A stretch of 64,000 nucleotides of DNA from Sphingomicrobium astaxanthinifaciens (GTDB taxonomy: Bacteria > Pseudomonadota > Alphaproteobacteria > Sphingomonadales > Sphingomonadaceae). Position numbers and translations under genes: made by a program. Below, piece after piece: positions 29,309 through 39,289 of this stretch. How positions within the stretch are numbered: the first letter of the stretch is position 1; the number at the start of each line of letters is the position of its first letter. A model generated the notes under the pieces. It was not told where the DNA came from and did not search any database. It saw nothing but the letters and a program-made list of their open reading frames with translations. Location of the stretch: assembly GCF_022865105.1 (NCBI RefSeq), contig NZ_JAKNYM010000002.1, positions 715,501 to 779,500 on the forward strand, written 5' to 3'.

Positions 29309-29396
29309 GAATCAGCGAACCGATTAATCGTCCCATACTGAATCATTTCTTCACTAATTGGCCATCGCGGCGCAGTTTTCGCTTTGGCGCCGAGTC
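29309..29396. promoter_or_regulatory. ftsZ upstream region with three GANTC sites and a palindrome
   Basis: The 163-base ftsA-ftsZ gap is AT-richer than its surroundings. It holds GANTC sites at 29309-29313, 29340-29344 and 29392-29396, and a perfect 10-bp palindrome CGATTAATCG at 29321-29330. GANTC is the CcrM methylation target, and CcrM with GcrA controls ftsZ in Caulobacter. I cannot place the promoter precisely. Confidence 0.5.
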
Positions 29397-29458
29397 GGGA
29401 TGTGCCAAGATTCCGCTCTACGGTTCAGTAGGTTGGCGGAGCAAGGGAGGCACCCGAC

Positions 29459-30973
29459 ATGAGCATCGATTTCCAGCGACCCGAGGTCGACGAACTGCGC
29501 CCGCGCATCAGCGTGGTGGGGGTCGGCGGCGCGGGCGGCAACGCCATCGCCAACATGATGGGAGCCGACGTGCAGGGGGTCGAGTTCCTCGTCGCCAACA
29601 CCGACGCGCAGGCGCTCAACGCCAGCGCCGCCGACACCCGCCTCCAGCTCGGGCTCAAGATCACGCAGGGGCTCGGCGCGGGCTCGCGCCCCGAGATCGG
29701 GCGCGCCGCCGCCGAGGAAACAATCGAGGAGATCGAACGCGCGCTCGAGGGCAGCCACATGGTGTTCGTCGCCGCCGGGATGGGCGGGGGCACGGGCACC
29801 GGCGCCGCCCCGGTCATCGCCAAGGCGGCGCGCGCCAAAGGGATCCTCACCGTCGGGGTCGTGACCAAGCCCTTCGCCTTCGAGGGCGCGCGCCGCGGGC
29901 GCGCCGCCGACAGCGGGATCGAGGAGCTGCAGCAGCATGTCGACACGCTGATCGTCATCCCCAACCAGAACCTGTTCCGCCTCGCCACCCCCGACACCAC
30001 CTTCAAGGAGGCCTTCGAGATGGCCGACGAGGTGCTGCAGCAGGGGGTGCGCGGCATCACCGACCTGATGGTCATGCCCGGGCTCATCAACCTCGACTTC
30101 GCCGACGTGCGCTCGGTGATGAGCGAGATGGGCAAGGCGATGATGGGCACCGGCGAGGCCGAGGGCGAGAACCGCGCCATCGAGGCCGCCGAGAAGGCGA
30201 TCTCCAACCCGCTGCTCGACGGGGTCAGCATGAAGGGCGCCAAGGGCGTCATCATCTCGATCACCGGCGGCATGGACATGAAGCTGATGGAGGTCGACGA
30301 GGCCGCCAGCCACATCAAGGAACTGGTCGACGAGGACGCCAACATCATCTGGGGCAGCGCCTTCAACGACGACCTCGAGGGCAAGATCCGCGTCAGCGTG
30401 GTGGCGACCGGGATCGACGGCGAGGAGGATGTGAAGGGGGTGCCGCAGTCGGCGAGCACCAGCCAGTCGAGCGTCTTCACCTTCCCCGGCGCGCGCGGCG
30501 GCCAGCCCCCCGCGACCCCGAGCATCGCCCCCAAGGCGAGCTTCTCGATCGACAATGCGACCGCCGCGGCGGCGCGCCCGACCCCGGGCGCTAAGGTCGA
30601 GGAAGAGGCGCTCGACCTGACCGACGCGCTCGCGAGCGAGGACGAGCGCGAGGACGATGATCCGCTGATGCTCGAGAGCGACGACATCCTCGCCGGCCCG
30701 GTGAGCGCGCCCCCGGTGGCGCCGCCCGCCGACGATGTCGCCGAGACCGACGCCGAGGAGGAGGACGACATGCCCTCGTTGCTGGCGGCCAAGGGGAATG
30801 CCCGCAAGACCGTGCCGACCCCGCCCCCCGGCGGCGGCGGGACGCTGTTCGAGCGGATGAGCAACATCGCGCGCGGCGCGCAGGCGACGGGCGAGGAAGG
30901 GGCGCAGGACGAACCCGGGTTCGGGGCCGAGAGCTTCGACATCCCGGGCTTCCTTAACCGCAAGAATAACTAG
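29459..30973 (+). CDS. ftsZ: Cell division GTPase FtsZ
   Basis: A 504-residue tubulin homologue that forms the Z-ring. The GTP-binding GGGTGTG is at residues 109-115. [10 protein letters not shown] near 22-31 and the T7 loop [11 protein letters not shown] near 210-220 complete the catalytic pair. A long acidic linker (about residues 320-480) ends in the conserved C-terminal peptide [12 protein letters not shown], which binds FtsA. The linker is longer than in enteric FtsZ, as is usual in alphaproteobacteria. AAGGGAGG, about 10 bases before the ATG, is a good ribosome site. It is the last gene of the dcw cluster here. Confidence 0.98.
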   Translation: MSIDFQRPEVDELRPRISVVGVGGAGGNAIANMMGADVQGVEFLVANTDAQALNASAADTRLQLGLKITQGLGAGSRPEIGRAAAEETIEEIERALEGSHMVFVAAGMGGGTGTGAAPVIAKAARAKGILTVGVVTKPFAFEGARRGRAADSGIEELQQHVDTLIVIPNQNLFRLATPDTTFKEAFEMADEVLQQGVRGITDLMVMPGLINLDFADVRSVMSEMGKAMMGTGEAEGENRAIEAAEKAISNPLLDGVSMKGAKGVIISITGGMDMKLMEVDEAASHIKELVDEDANIIWGSAFNDDLEGKIRVSVVATGIDGEEDVKGVPQSASTSQSSVFTFPGARGGQPPATPSIAPKASFSIDNATAAAARPTPGAKVEEEALDLTDALASEDEREDDDPLMLESDDILAGPVSAPPVAPPADDVAETDAEEEDDMPSLLAAKGNARKTVPTPPPGGGGTLFERMSNIARGAQATGEEGAQDEPGFGAESFDIPGFLNRKNN

Positions 30974-31069
30974 CGAAATTAATGACTTGCCCCTGCTGCT
31001 CGTCGCTCGAGCGGCACCGTTCGTCGCACCGCGCGGCAGGGGACAGTTCCCTGAAAGCTTGAGCCGGGC

Positions 31070-32746
31070 ATGACCGTCGCCATGCGACTTCCGATTCCCC
31101 CTTCACGGCGCGCCTCGCGCGCGCTCGCCGGCGCCCTTGCGGCGCTGCTCGCCGGGGCCGCCGCCGCGCAGCCCAGCCCGGTCGACGACCTCACCCGCAA
31201 CCTCGCGCTGCTCGATCGCGAGCCGCGCAACTTCGACGCGCTGGTCGGCGCCGGCGATGCCGCGCTGGCGATCGGCGACCTGCCGAGCGCGGCGGCTTTC
31301 TACGGCCGCGCCGCCGAGGTGCGCCCCGAGGACCCCGGGGTGCTGATCGGGCAGGGCTCGGTCGCGGTGCAGATGAACCAGCCCGAGCGCGCGCTCCAGT
31401 TCTTCGCGGCGGCGCAGGGCCGCGGCGGCAGCGCGGTGGCGATGGGCGCGGGCCGCGGGCTCGCCTACGACCTGCTCGGGCAGACGCGCGCCGCCGAAGA
31501 AGATTATCGCGCGGCGATGGCGGGGCCGCGCGCCGACGAGGCGCGCCGCCGACTGGCGCTCAACCTCGCGATGGGGGGCGATCGCACCGCGGCGATGGCG
31601 CTGCTCGCCCCGCTCGTCGCCACCGGCGACCCGGCGGCGCTGCGCGCGCGCGCCTTCGTGCTGGCGCTGACCGGCGATACCGACAATGCGCGCCGCGCGA
31701 TCGAGAGCGCGATGCCCGGTGCGGGCGCGGCGATCGAGCCGTTCCTGCGCCGCCTCCCGCAGCTGACCCCGCAGCAGAAAGCGGCGGCGGTGCACCTCGG
31801 GGTGTTCCCGACCGATGCCGGCGCGGCAGCGGCGAGCGCGCCGCGGGCCGCGCAGGCGGTGCCGCCCGCCGCGGCCCCCGCGCCCGCGCCGAGGGTGGCG
31901 CAGGCGTCGCCGCCCGCGGCCGCGCCCCCTTCCGCGCCCGCGCCCGCGCGCACCGCGACGAGGCCGCCCGCGCGCCCTAATCCCCCGGTCGACGCGCAGG
32001 CGTCGCAGGTCACCACGCAGGAGCGCTCGGACGACGATCGCCGCGCATCGGCCGGGACCTACGAGGCGACCGGGCCGATGACCTACAGCCGGATCCGCGA
32101 TGCGCAGCTGCGGCGCGAACGGCGCTTTGCCGACGGCGGCGAGCCGTCCGACGCGCCGACCGCCGAGGCGCAAGCCCCCGAGACGCAAGCGCCCGCGCCG
32201 CCCCCCGCGCCGCGCCCGGTGGTGGGCCCGCGCGCGGCGCCCGCGAGCGCGCCCGACACCCCATCCGAGCCGCGCGCGGCCGCGCCCGACCGCCTGTCGG
32301 GGATCGAACGCGCGCTGGCGCAACCGCCCGCGCCGCTGGTCACCCGCGAGGTCGCGGCGGCGACCCCGCCCCCCGCGCCGCGCCCCAAATATGACGCCCC
32401 CCCGCCGCCCCGGCCCAAGGTCGAGGCGGCGCGTCCGGCGCCGGCCCCCGCCGTTCCCGCCGCCCCCGACATCGGCGTCGAGGGACGCTGGTTCGTGCAG
32501 CTCGCGGGGAGCGACAATCGCGGCGCGATGGGCTTCGAATGGCGCCGCCTCCAGCGGCGCGCGCCCGACGCGCTGGCGGGCCGCGACCCGCTGCTGACCC
32601 GCGGGGTCGACTTCCACCGCCTGCTCGTCGGCCCGTTCGACGACCGGGGCGAGGCGCAGGCGCTGGTTAACACGCTCAAGGCCGCGGGGGTCGACGCCTT
32701 CGTCTGGCAGCGCGACCCCGCGGCGCTGCGCATCGACCCGCTCTAG
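31070..32746 (+). CDS. Exported TPR and SPOR domain protein
   Basis: A 558-residue protein with a probable signal peptide (hydrophobic near residues 18-34, ending AAAAQ). TPR-like repeats follow over about residues 40-230, then a low-complexity Ala/Pro-rich region of about 220 residues and a C-terminal SPOR domain (WFVQLAGSDNRGAMGFEW ... LLVGPFDDRGEAQALVNTLKAAG). SPOR domains bind glycan strands denuded of stem peptides and mark septal proteins, consistent with its place after ftsZ. An ATG five codons in (31082) is an alternative start. Confidence 0.8.
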   Translation: MTVAMRLPIPPSRRASRALAGALAALLAGAAAAQPSPVDDLTRNLALLDREPRNFDALVGAGDAALAIGDLPSAAAFYGRAAEVRPEDPGVLIGQGSVAVQMNQPERALQFFAAAQGRGGSAVAMGAGRGLAYDLLGQTRAAEEDYRAAMAGPRADEARRRLALNLAMGGDRTAAMALLAPLVATGDPAALRARAFVLALTGDTDNARRAIESAMPGAGAAIEPFLRRLPQLTPQQKAAAVHLGVFPTDAGAAAASAPRAAQAVPPAAAPAPAPRVAQASPPAAAPPSAPAPARTATRPPARPNPPVDAQASQVTTQERSDDDRRASAGTYEATGPMTYSRIRDAQLRRERRFADGGEPSDAPTAEAQAPETQAPAPPPAPRPVVGPRAAPASAPDTPSEPRAAAPDRLSGIERALAQPPAPLVTREVAAATPPPAPRPKYDAPPPPRPKVEAARPAPAPAVPAAPDIGVEGRWFVQLAGSDNRGAMGFEWRRLQRRAPDALAGRDPLLTRGVDFHRLLVGPFDDRGEAQALVNTLKAAGVDAFVWQRDPAALRIDPL

Positions 32747-32758
32747 GAGACCGCCATC

Positions 32759-33916
32759 GTGCTCGACCCGCGCCTGAGGAGCGACCCGCATGCCTCGCGC
32801 GGGCGGCGGCATGGCGAGGACGCGGCGGGCCCGCGCGGCCCGCGCGATGCCTTCCAGCGCGACCGCGACCGGATCATCCACTCGGTCGCCTTCCGCCGGC
32901 TGCGGCACAAGACGCAGGTCTTCGTCGCCCCCGACGGCGACCATTACCGGGTCCGGCTGACGCACAGCCTCGAAGTCGCGCAGATCGGCCGCGCGATGGC
33001 GCGCACGCTGGGGCTCAACGAGGATCTCACCGAGGCGCTGTGCCTCGCGCACGACCTCGGCCACCCGCCGTTCGGCCACGCCGGGGAGGATGCGCTCGAG
33101 GCGGCGGTCGCCGATGCCGGCGGGTTCGACCACAACGGCCATGCGCTGCGCATCCTGACGCTGCTCGAGAGCCCCTATCCGGGGCACGAGGGGCTCAACC
33201 TGACGTGGGAGACGCTGGAGGGGCTGGCCAAGCACAACGGGCCGGTCGCCGCGCCCGGCTGGGCGCTCGCGGCGGTCGACGCCGAGCATGCGCTGGCGCT
33301 CGCCAGCCACGCCAGCCTCGAGGCGCAGCTCGCCGCGATCGCCGACGACATCGCCTATGACAATCACGACGTCGACGACGGCCTGCGCGCGGGCATCCTC
33401 GATCTCGACGCGCTGCTCGCGGTGCCGATCGTGGCGCGGCACTGGCGCGCGATCGAGGCGCGGCACCCGGGGCTCGACCTCGCGCGCAAGCGCGCCGCGC
33501 TGGTGCGCGACATGATCGGCACGATGGTCGGCGACGTGATCGCCGAGACGCGCGCGCGGATCGCCGCGGCGGGGGTCGAGACGGTGGACGAGGTGCGCGC
33601 GGCGGGGCGTACGCTGGTCGGTTTCTCGCCCGCGCTGGCGGCCGAGGAACGCGCGCTCAAGCAGTTCCTCTACGCCAACCTCTACGACAGCGCGCCGCTG
33701 CAGCCGATCCGCGAGGGGGCCAAGGCGGTGGTGACCGGGCTGGCCGAGGCGCTGATCGCGCGCCCCGAGCTGTTGCCCGAGGGATGGGCGCGGGGCGAGG
33801 GCGAGACCGCGCGGCGGCGCGGCATCGCCGACTATATCGCGGGCATGACCGACCCCTTCGCGATCGCGCGCCACGAGGCGTGGATCGGGCCGGTCGCGCT
33901 CGAGGCCAAATTCTAG
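32759..33916 (+). CDS. dGTPase-like HD-domain triphosphohydrolase
   Basis: A 385-residue HD-superfamily protein of the deoxyguanosinetriphosphate triphosphohydrolase-like group. FRRLRHKTQVF near residues 42-52, RLTHSLEVAQIGR near 65 (first metal His), CLAHDLGHPPFGHAGE near 95-110 (the HD pair) and ADDIAYDNHDVDDG near 197 are intact. It probably hydrolyses dNTPs to nucleoside plus triphosphate and so trims dNTP pools. The start is a GTG at 32759 with TAGGAGA about 8 bases upstream. Confidence 0.9.
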   Translation: MLDPRLRSDPHASRGRRHGEDAAGPRGPRDAFQRDRDRIIHSVAFRRLRHKTQVFVAPDGDHYRVRLTHSLEVAQIGRAMARTLGLNEDLTEALCLAHDLGHPPFGHAGEDALEAAVADAGGFDHNGHALRILTLLESPYPGHEGLNLTWETLEGLAKHNGPVAAPGWALAAVDAEHALALASHASLEAQLAAIADDIAYDNHDVDDGLRAGILDLDALLAVPIVARHWRAIEARHPGLDLARKRAALVRDMIGTMVGDVIAETRARIAAAGVETVDEVRAAGRTLVGFSPALAAEERALKQFLYANLYDSAPLQPIREGAKAVVTGLAEALIARPELLPEGWARGEGETARRRGIADYIAGMTDPFAIARHEAWIGPVALEAKF

Positions 33917-33958
33917 CCGCCCCTAGGTATTGCCGCGGCGGCGCCTATATCGGCAAGC

Positions 33959-34666
33959 ATGGCGGGACGCGCACAAGATGACAGGATCGTGCTGATCGGC
34001 GCCACCGGGCTGGTCGGCTCGCACCTCTTGCCCCGCCTCGAGGGGCGCCCGCTCCTCAGCCTCGCGCGGCGCGCGACGCTGCCGGCCCGGCCCGGCTGGC
34101 GCGAGAAGACGGGGGCGCTCGAGGACTGGCCCGCGCTGCTCGAAGGCGAGGCGGTCGATGTCGCCGTCGCCGCGATCGGCACGACCTGGGCGAAGGTCGG
34201 CAACTGGGAGGATTTCGACCGTATCGACCGCCACGGGGTGGTCGAGTTCGCGCGCGCCGCGAGGGCCGCGGGCGCGCGCCAGCTGGTCGTCGTCTCCTCG
34301 GCCATGGCCCGCGCGTCGAGCCGCAGCCGCTATCTCCAGATCAAGGGCCAGATGGAGGCCGACGTCGAGAGCCTCGGCTACCCGCGGCTCGACATCGTGC
34401 GCCCCGGGCTGCTCAAGGGCGCGCGCCCGCGCGAGCGGCGGGTCAAGGAGCGGCTCGGCATCTGGCTGTCGCCGCTGACCGACCGGCTGGTGCCGCGCAA
34501 GCTGCGCTCGATTCCCGCCGAGACGGTCGCCGCCGCGATCGCCGCGCTGGCGGGAACGCCGGGGACCGGGGTCCATGTCCGTCACAACCCCGAGATCCGC
34601 GCGCTGGCGGCGACGGCGGCGACGGCGCCCGCGGCGGCGACGGTGACGCCGGGGGCGGGGCGATGA
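33959..34666 (+). CDS. NAD(P)-binding SDR-like protein (HTATIP2/YbjT type)
   Basis: A 235-residue Rossmann protein. The nucleotide motif IVLIGATGLVGSHLL lies near residues 10-24. AAIGTTWAKVGNWEDF, VVSSAMARASSRSRYLQIKGQMEADV and IVRPGLLKG follow the order seen in atypical short-chain dehydrogenases of the HTATIP2/oxidoreductase-like group. The YxxxK catalytic pair reads as YLQIK. The substrate is unknown. A TATATC box ends 7 bases before the ATG. The last bases overlap the next gene's start (ATGA). Confidence 0.7.
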   Translation: MAGRAQDDRIVLIGATGLVGSHLLPRLEGRPLLSLARRATLPARPGWREKTGALEDWPALLEGEAVDVAVAAIGTTWAKVGNWEDFDRIDRHGVVEFARAARAAGARQLVVVSSAMARASSRSRYLQIKGQMEADVESLGYPRLDIVRPGLLKGARPRERRVKERLGIWLSPLTDRLVPRKLRSIPAETVAAAIAALAGTPGTGVHVRHNPEIRALAATAATAPAAATVTPGAGR

Positions 34667-35157
34667 TGCGCCCCTTCATCCCGCGCGCGCCGATCATCAT
34701 GGGCGCGATCAGCGGCAGCTTCCTCGGCAGTCTCGCCCTGGTCGTCATCGCGCTGGTCGCGGGCGGGCGAATCGACCCGGCGATGCTCGTGCCGCTGCTG
34801 CTGCTGACGGGCGCGCTGGTGCCGGTGGCGGCCTTCGCCATCGTCCTGTTCGGCTACCCCGCCGCCAATGCGGTCGGCAGCGCGTGGCGCGAGAAATGGG
34901 TGTGGGTCGCGGCGCTGCTGATGGGCGCGCTGGCGGGGTGGATGACGCGGATCGCGCTGATGGCGGTGATCGCGGGGGGCAGCTTCGGGATGGCGGGCGA
35001 CTGGCCGGTCGACCCCGGCCCGGTCTATGGCGCAAGCGTGGGGCTGTGCTTCTGGCTGTTCGAGCGCGACTGGCGGCTGCGCGACGCGGCGCGCCGCGCC
35101 GCCGAGGGGCCGGGGGAGGCGCTGCCGACCGCCGAGGATTTCGCCCGCCTGCCCTGA
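34663..35157 (+). CDS. Small polytopic membrane protein, unknown
   Basis: A 164-residue protein with four hydrophobic segments (about residues 7-31, 38-62, 76-106 and 115-131) and a charged C-terminal tail (FERDWRLRDAARRAA). I do not recognise a family. The start overlaps the stop of the SDR-like gene, so the two are cotranscribed. No catalytic motif stands out. Confidence 0.6.
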   Translation: MMRPFIPRAPIIMGAISGSFLGSLALVVIALVAGGRIDPAMLVPLLLLTGALVPVAAFAIVLFGYPAANAVGSAWREKWVWVAALLMGALAGWMTRIALMAVIAGGSFGMAGDWPVDPGPVYGASVGLCFWLFERDWRLRDAARRAAEGPGEALPTAEDFARLP

Positions 35158-35206
35158 TCGGCGACGTGCATTTGGCCTAAAAAGAGACATTTTCGTGCCG
35201 TCTGCC

Positions 35207-35236
35207 TTGGCGTGCGTTGTTAACTTCTGATATACC
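35207..35236 (+). promoter_or_regulatory. Promoter of the M15-like gene
   Basis: TTGGCG (35207-35212), an 18-base spacer and TATACC (35231-35236) form a good sigma-70-type pair. The expected transcription start near 35243 lies downstream of the GTG at 35237, which argues for the ATG at 35267 as the translation start. Confidence 0.55.
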
Positions 35237-35266
35237 GTGCGGGTCAACAGCGGGGAGTCGCGGATC

Positions 35267-35761
35267 ATGCCGACAATGCTCTTGGCCACCATGCTCGTGC
35301 TGGCCGTCGATGGGGAAGGAGGGGCGCCCGAGGGAATGCGGGTGGTGACCGGGCCGGGGCTGTCGGTGCCGAGCCTGACCGCCGCGCCGCAACCGATGGT
35401 CGGCGCGGGAATGGCCTTCGACATGAACGCCGCCGCCGCGCTCGGCGCGCGATGGGGCACGGTGACCTCGACCTATCGCAGCCCGGCGCACAACCGCCGC
35501 GTCGGCGGGGTGCCCAACAGCTATCACCTGCGCAACCGGGCGATCGACATCGCGCGTCGTCCCGGGGTGCGGCATCACCAGATCGCGGCCGCCTATCGGC
35601 AGGCCGGCTATCGGCTGATCGAGAGCCTCGACGAGGGCGACCACAGCCATTTCGCGTTCGCCGACGGGGGCACGGGGGCACCCAGGCCGGTCGCCACGCT
35701 GGTCGGTTCGGACGACGAACCGAACCGCTGGCGGCTGGTCTTCGCCCCCAAGCGCGACTGA
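35267..35761 (+). CDS. M15-like D,D-peptidase domain protein
   Basis: A 164-residue protein with a hydrophobic N terminus (MLLATMLVLAV) that may act as a signal peptide. The STYRSPAHNRRVGGVPNSYHLRNRAIDI stretch carries the His and Asp metal ligands of the peptidase M15_3/VanY-like fold, and a DHSHFAF segment supplies the last His. It probably acts on peptidoglycan or is a relative without proven activity. The ATG at 35267 has GGGGAG nine bases upstream. A GTG ten codons earlier is rejected because it lies at the edge of the promoter. Confidence 0.75.
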   Translation: MPTMLLATMLVLAVDGEGGAPEGMRVVTGPGLSVPSLTAAPQPMVGAGMAFDMNAAAALGARWGTVTSTYRSPAHNRRVGGVPNSYHLRNRAIDIARRPGVRHHQIAAAYRQAGYRLIESLDEGDHSHFAFADGGTGAPRPVATLVGSDDEPNRWRLVFAPKRD

Positions 35762-35844
35762 AGCGCGCGCGCGGGCTTTTTTCCGGCGACCGGACGCGCT
35801 AGAGGGCTGCGCACCTCTTCCCCAGCTGCCGGAACCCAACAGTC

Positions 35845-37575
35845 ATGTCGCTCTACGCCCGTTTTCAGGACAAGCTCGAAGCCATCCTCGGCGATCTCGT
35901 GCGCGAGGGCGTGCTGCCCGACGGGTTGCCGATGCAGGCGGTCGCGGTCGAGCCGCCGCGCGATGCCAGCCACGGGGACCTCGCCACCAATGCGGCGATG
36001 GTGCTGGCCAAGCCGGCGCGAACCAACCCGCGCGCGCTGGCGGGCGAAATCGCGCCGCGGCTCGAGGCGCTCGACGGGGTCACCGCCGCCGAGGTCGCGG
36101 GGCCCGGGTTCATCAACCTCAAGCTCGACCCGCGCGTGTGGGACGAGGAGCTCGAAGCGATGCTCGCGGAAGGCGACCATTACGGCCGCGTCGATGCGGG
36201 CGAGGACGCGCGCACGATCAACATCGAATATGTCAGCGCCAACCCCACCGGGCCGATGCACATGGGGCACAGCCGCGGCGCGGTGGTCGGCGATGCGCTG
36301 GCGAGCCTGCTCGAATGGGCCGGGCGCAAGGTGGTGCGCGAATATTATGTCAACGACGCGGGCGCGCAGGTCGACACGCTCGCGCGCTCGGCGCACCTGC
36401 GCTACCGCGAGGCGCTGGGCGAGGACATCGGCGCGATCCCCGAGGGGCTCTACCCGGGCGACTATCTCAAGCCCGTCGGCGCGGCGCTGAAGGACGCCTA
36501 TGGCGCGCGCTATGCGCAGGCGCCCGAGGCCGAGTGGCTGCCCGTCTTCAAGCCCTTCGTGGTCGAGAAGATGATGGACATGATCCGCAAGGATCTCGCG
36601 CTGCTCGGCATCCACCACGACCTGTTCTCGTCCGAAGCCGAACTGCAGGCCTCGGGCAAGGTCGAGGAGGCGCTCGCCACGCTGCGCGCCAAGGGGCTGG
36701 TCTACGAGGGCGTGCTCGAGCCGCCCAAGGGCGAGACCCCCGCCGATTGGGAACCGGTCGAGCTCACGCTGTTCCGTTCGACCCAGTTCGGCGACGACCA
36801 GGATCGCCCGATGAAGAAGTCGGACGGCAGCTGGACCTATTTCGGCGCCGATGCCGCCTATCATTACCAGAAGGCGCAGGGCGCCGACCATCTGGTCAAC
36901 ATCTGGGGCGCCGACCATGCCGGCACCGTCAAGCGGGTGCAGTCGGCGGTCACCGCGCTGACCGACGGCGAGAAGGGCCTCGACGTCAAGCTGGTGCAGA
37001 TGGTGCGGCTGTTCCGCGACGGCGAACCGGTGAAGATGTCCAAGCGCTCGGGCAATTTCGTCACGCTCGCCGAGATGGTCGAGGAGGTCGGCAAGGACGT
37101 GGTGCGCTTCATGATGCTCACCCGCAAGGCCGACGCGCCCTTGGACTTCGACTTCGCCAAGGTGACCGAGGCGTCGAAGGAAAACCCCGTCTTCTACGTC
37201 CAATATGCACATGCGCGCATCTCGAGCCTCAAGCGCAAGGCCGCCGCGGCGGGGCTCGATGCGGGCGCGGCCGACCTCACGCTGCTCGACGAGGTCGAGC
37301 GCGCGCTGGTGCGGCAGGCGGCGCAATTCCCGCGGGTCGTCCGGCTCGCCGCCGACGCCTATGAGCCGCACCGCATCGCTTTCTATCTCTACGACCTCGC
37401 CGCCGCCTTCCATGCCAGCTGGAACCGCGGCAACGACGATCCGGGCAAGCGCTTCCTGATCGAGGAGCAGCCCGATTTGTCGCGCGCGCGACTGGAACTG
37501 GCGCGCGGGATCGGGCAGGTATTGCGCAACGGGCTCGCGATCATGGGGGTCGAAGCCGCCGAGGAGATGCGTTGA
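35845..37575 (+). CDS. argS: Arginyl-tRNA synthetase
   Basis: A 576-residue class I synthetase charging tRNA-Arg. The HIGH signature reads HMGH in [14 protein letters not shown] near residues 131-144, the KMSKS loop reads KMSKRSGN near 397, and [10 protein letters not shown] near 173 is typical. The N-terminal Add1 domain binds tRNA, and the C-terminal DALR anticodon-binding domain ends near EEMR. A TAGAGG box at 35800 could be its -10, leaving a leader of about 35 bases. The stop shares a base with the next start (TGATG). Confidence 0.97.
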   Translation: MSLYARFQDKLEAILGDLVREGVLPDGLPMQAVAVEPPRDASHGDLATNAAMVLAKPARTNPRALAGEIAPRLEALDGVTAAEVAGPGFINLKLDPRVWDEELEAMLAEGDHYGRVDAGEDARTINIEYVSANPTGPMHMGHSRGAVVGDALASLLEWAGRKVVREYYVNDAGAQVDTLARSAHLRYREALGEDIGAIPEGLYPGDYLKPVGAALKDAYGARYAQAPEAEWLPVFKPFVVEKMMDMIRKDLALLGIHHDLFSSEAELQASGKVEEALATLRAKGLVYEGVLEPPKGETPADWEPVELTLFRSTQFGDDQDRPMKKSDGSWTYFGADAAYHYQKAQGADHLVNIWGADHAGTVKRVQSAVTALTDGEKGLDVKLVQMVRLFRDGEPVKMSKRSGNFVTLAEMVEEVGKDVVRFMMLTRKADAPLDFDFAKVTEASKENPVFYVQYAHARISSLKRKAAAAGLDAGAADLTLLDEVERALVRQAAQFPRVVRLAADAYEPHRIAFYLYDLAAAFHASWNRGNDDPGKRFLIEEQPDLSRARLELARGIGQVLRNGLAIMGVEAAEEMR

Positions 37576-38246
37576 TGGACGCCAGTGAAGAGGAACGGCT
37601 GCCCTGGCTCGAGGCGGTCGAGGACCAGGCGGGCCCCCGCCCCATCTCGGCCCGCAAGATGGCGGTCGGCGCGGGGCTGGTGGTGACCGGGCTGGTCGCC
37701 GTCGGCCTCACCACCTTCCTGCTCGGGCGCGAGGATGCGGGCGGCGCGCCGCCGCTGATCGAGGCCCCCGAGACGCCCTACAAGACGCGGCCGGCCGATC
37801 CCGGCGGGCTCGACCTGTCGGACGACAGCGGGACCGCGCACGCGACCAGCGTGGGCGAGGATCCCGACGCCCAGCTCGATACCGCCAAGCTGGCGGAGGA
37901 AGCGCCGCGGATCGCGGTCGCCGAGCCCGCGCCCGCGCCCGCGACGCGCCCCAGCGCGCCCGCCCCGCGCCCCGCGCCCGCACCCGCGCCCGCGCCCGCC
38001 GCGACGGCGAGCGGGCCGCTGGTCCAGCTCGGGGCCTATTCGACCCGCGCGCAGGCCGAGACCGGCTGGGCGCTCTTGTCGACCAGCTACGACAAGGTGG
38101 CGGCGCTCGAGAAGCTCATCGTCGAGGCCGAGGTGGGGGGACGCACCCTCTACCGGCTGCGCGCCCGCGCCGCCGACGCCGCTGCCGCGCGCGCCGCTTG
38201 CGCCGCGCTCGAGGCGGCGGGCGAGAGCTGCGTCGTCGTGCGCTGA
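37575..38246 (+). CDS. SPOR domain inner-membrane protein
   Basis: A 223-residue bitopic protein: cytoplasmic N terminus, one membrane segment near residues 29-49, a Pro/Ala-repeat linker (APAPAPA runs around residues 117-145) and a C-terminal SPOR domain (PLVQLGAYSTRAQAETGWALL ... LYRLRARAADAAAARAACAAL). It probably localises to the septum by binding denuded glycan. Its start overlaps argS and its stop overlaps nagZ. The DNA of the linker is a GC-rich near-repeat of GCGCCC units. Confidence 0.85.
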   Translation: MDASEEERLPWLEAVEDQAGPRPISARKMAVGAGLVVTGLVAVGLTTFLLGREDAGGAPPLIEAPETPYKTRPADPGGLDLSDDSGTAHATSVGEDPDAQLDTAKLAEEAPRIAVAEPAPAPATRPSAPAPRPAPAPAPAPAATASGPLVQLGAYSTRAQAETGWALLSTSYDKVAALEKLIVEAEVGGRTLYRLRARAADAAAARAACAALEAAGESCVVVR

Positions 38247-39250
38247 TGCAGGCGGTGATCTACGGGCTGTCGGGCCCGACATTGAGCCGCGAGGAACGCG
38301 CCTTCTTCACCGACGCCAACCCGGCGGGCTATATCCTGTTCGGGCGCAACGTGGAGACCCCGGCGCAGGTGCGCGCGCTCACCGACGAGCTACGCGCCCT
38401 GCACGGCCGCGACCGCCTGCCGGTACTGGTCGACCAGGAGGGGGGACGGGTCGCGCGGATGCGCCCGCCCGAATTTCCCGCCTTCCCGGCGATGGAGCAG
38501 TTCGCGCGGCTTTATGACAAGGCGCCCTCGAGCGCGATCGAGGCGGCGCGCGTCAACGCGCGCGCGATCGGGCTGATGCTGGCCGAGTGCGGGGTCAGCG
38601 TCGATGCGCTGCCCGTGCTCGACGTGCGCCAGAAGGGCGCGACCGCGATCGTCGGCGACCGCGCGCTGGGCGAGGAGCCGATGAAGGTCGCCGCGCTCGG
38701 CCGCGCGGTGATCGACGGGCTGCATTCGGCGGGGGTGGTGTCGATCATCAAGCATATCCCGGGGCATGGCCGCGCGATGGTCGACAGCCACGAGGACCGC
38801 CCCACGGTGACCGCGACGGGCCCCGAGCTCGACGTGGACCTCGCGCCCTTCGAGACCTTGAACTGGGCGCCGATGGGGATGATCGCGCATATCGTCTACA
38901 CCGCGTGGGACCCCGACCATATCGCCAGTCAGTCGAGCCTCGTCATCCAGGACATCGTGCGCGGGCGGATCGGCTTCGATGGCTGGCTGATGAGCGATGA
39001 CCTCAACATGGCGGCGATGGACGGCTCGATCGCCGAGCGCGCGATCGGGGTGATCTACGCGGGCTGCGACGTGGCGCTGCATTGCTCGGGCAAGATGGAG
39101 GAGATGGTCTCGGTCGCCGAGGTCATCCCCGACCTCACCGAGGCGGGTCGGCGGCGGATGGACGAAGCGATGGAGATCAGCGCCGACGACGAGCCGATGG
39201 ACATGGCCGAGGCGATCGCCAAGCGCGACGAACTGCTCGCGCTCGCTTGA
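38246..39250 (+). CDS. nagZ: Beta-N-acetylhexosaminidase NagZ
   Basis: A 334-residue glycoside hydrolase family 3 enzyme that removes GlcNAc from anhydro-MurNAc muropeptides in the cytoplasm during peptidoglycan recycling. The AGYILFGRN opening, LPVLVDQEGGRVARM near residue 62, the flexible catalytic loop KHIPGHGRAMVDSHED near 168-183 and the nucleophile region LMSDDLNMAAM near 248 are present. The start shares a base with the SPOR gene stop. It has no signal peptide, which agrees with a recycling role. Confidence 0.95.
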   Translation: MQAVIYGLSGPTLSREERAFFTDANPAGYILFGRNVETPAQVRALTDELRALHGRDRLPVLVDQEGGRVARMRPPEFPAFPAMEQFARLYDKAPSSAIEAARVNARAIGLMLAECGVSVDALPVLDVRQKGATAIVGDRALGEEPMKVAALGRAVIDGLHSAGVVSIIKHIPGHGRAMVDSHEDRPTVTATGPELDVDLAPFETLNWAPMGMIAHIVYTAWDPDHIASQSSLVIQDIVRGRIGFDGWLMSDDLNMAAMDGSIAERAIGVIYAGCDVALHCSGKMEEMVSVAEVIPDLTEAGRRRMDEAMEISADDEPMDMAEAIAKRDELLALA

Positions 39251-39255
39251 GGCGC

Positions 39256-39283
39256 TTGTAAGGGCGCCGATTTGCGCTACGCT
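39256..39283 (+). promoter_or_regulatory. Promoter of scpA, leaderless geometry
   Basis: TTGTAA (39256-39261), a 16-base spacer and TACGCT (39278-39283) are followed after six bases by the scpA ATG. The transcription start would fall on the start codon. Confidence 0.5.
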
Positions 39284-39289
39284 TCCCCG

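Noticed and set aside
37917-38003. Tandem GCGCCC-type repeats in the SPOR protein gene as a DNA repeat element
   Set aside because: They encode the Ala-Pro linker in frame and are explained by protein low complexity.
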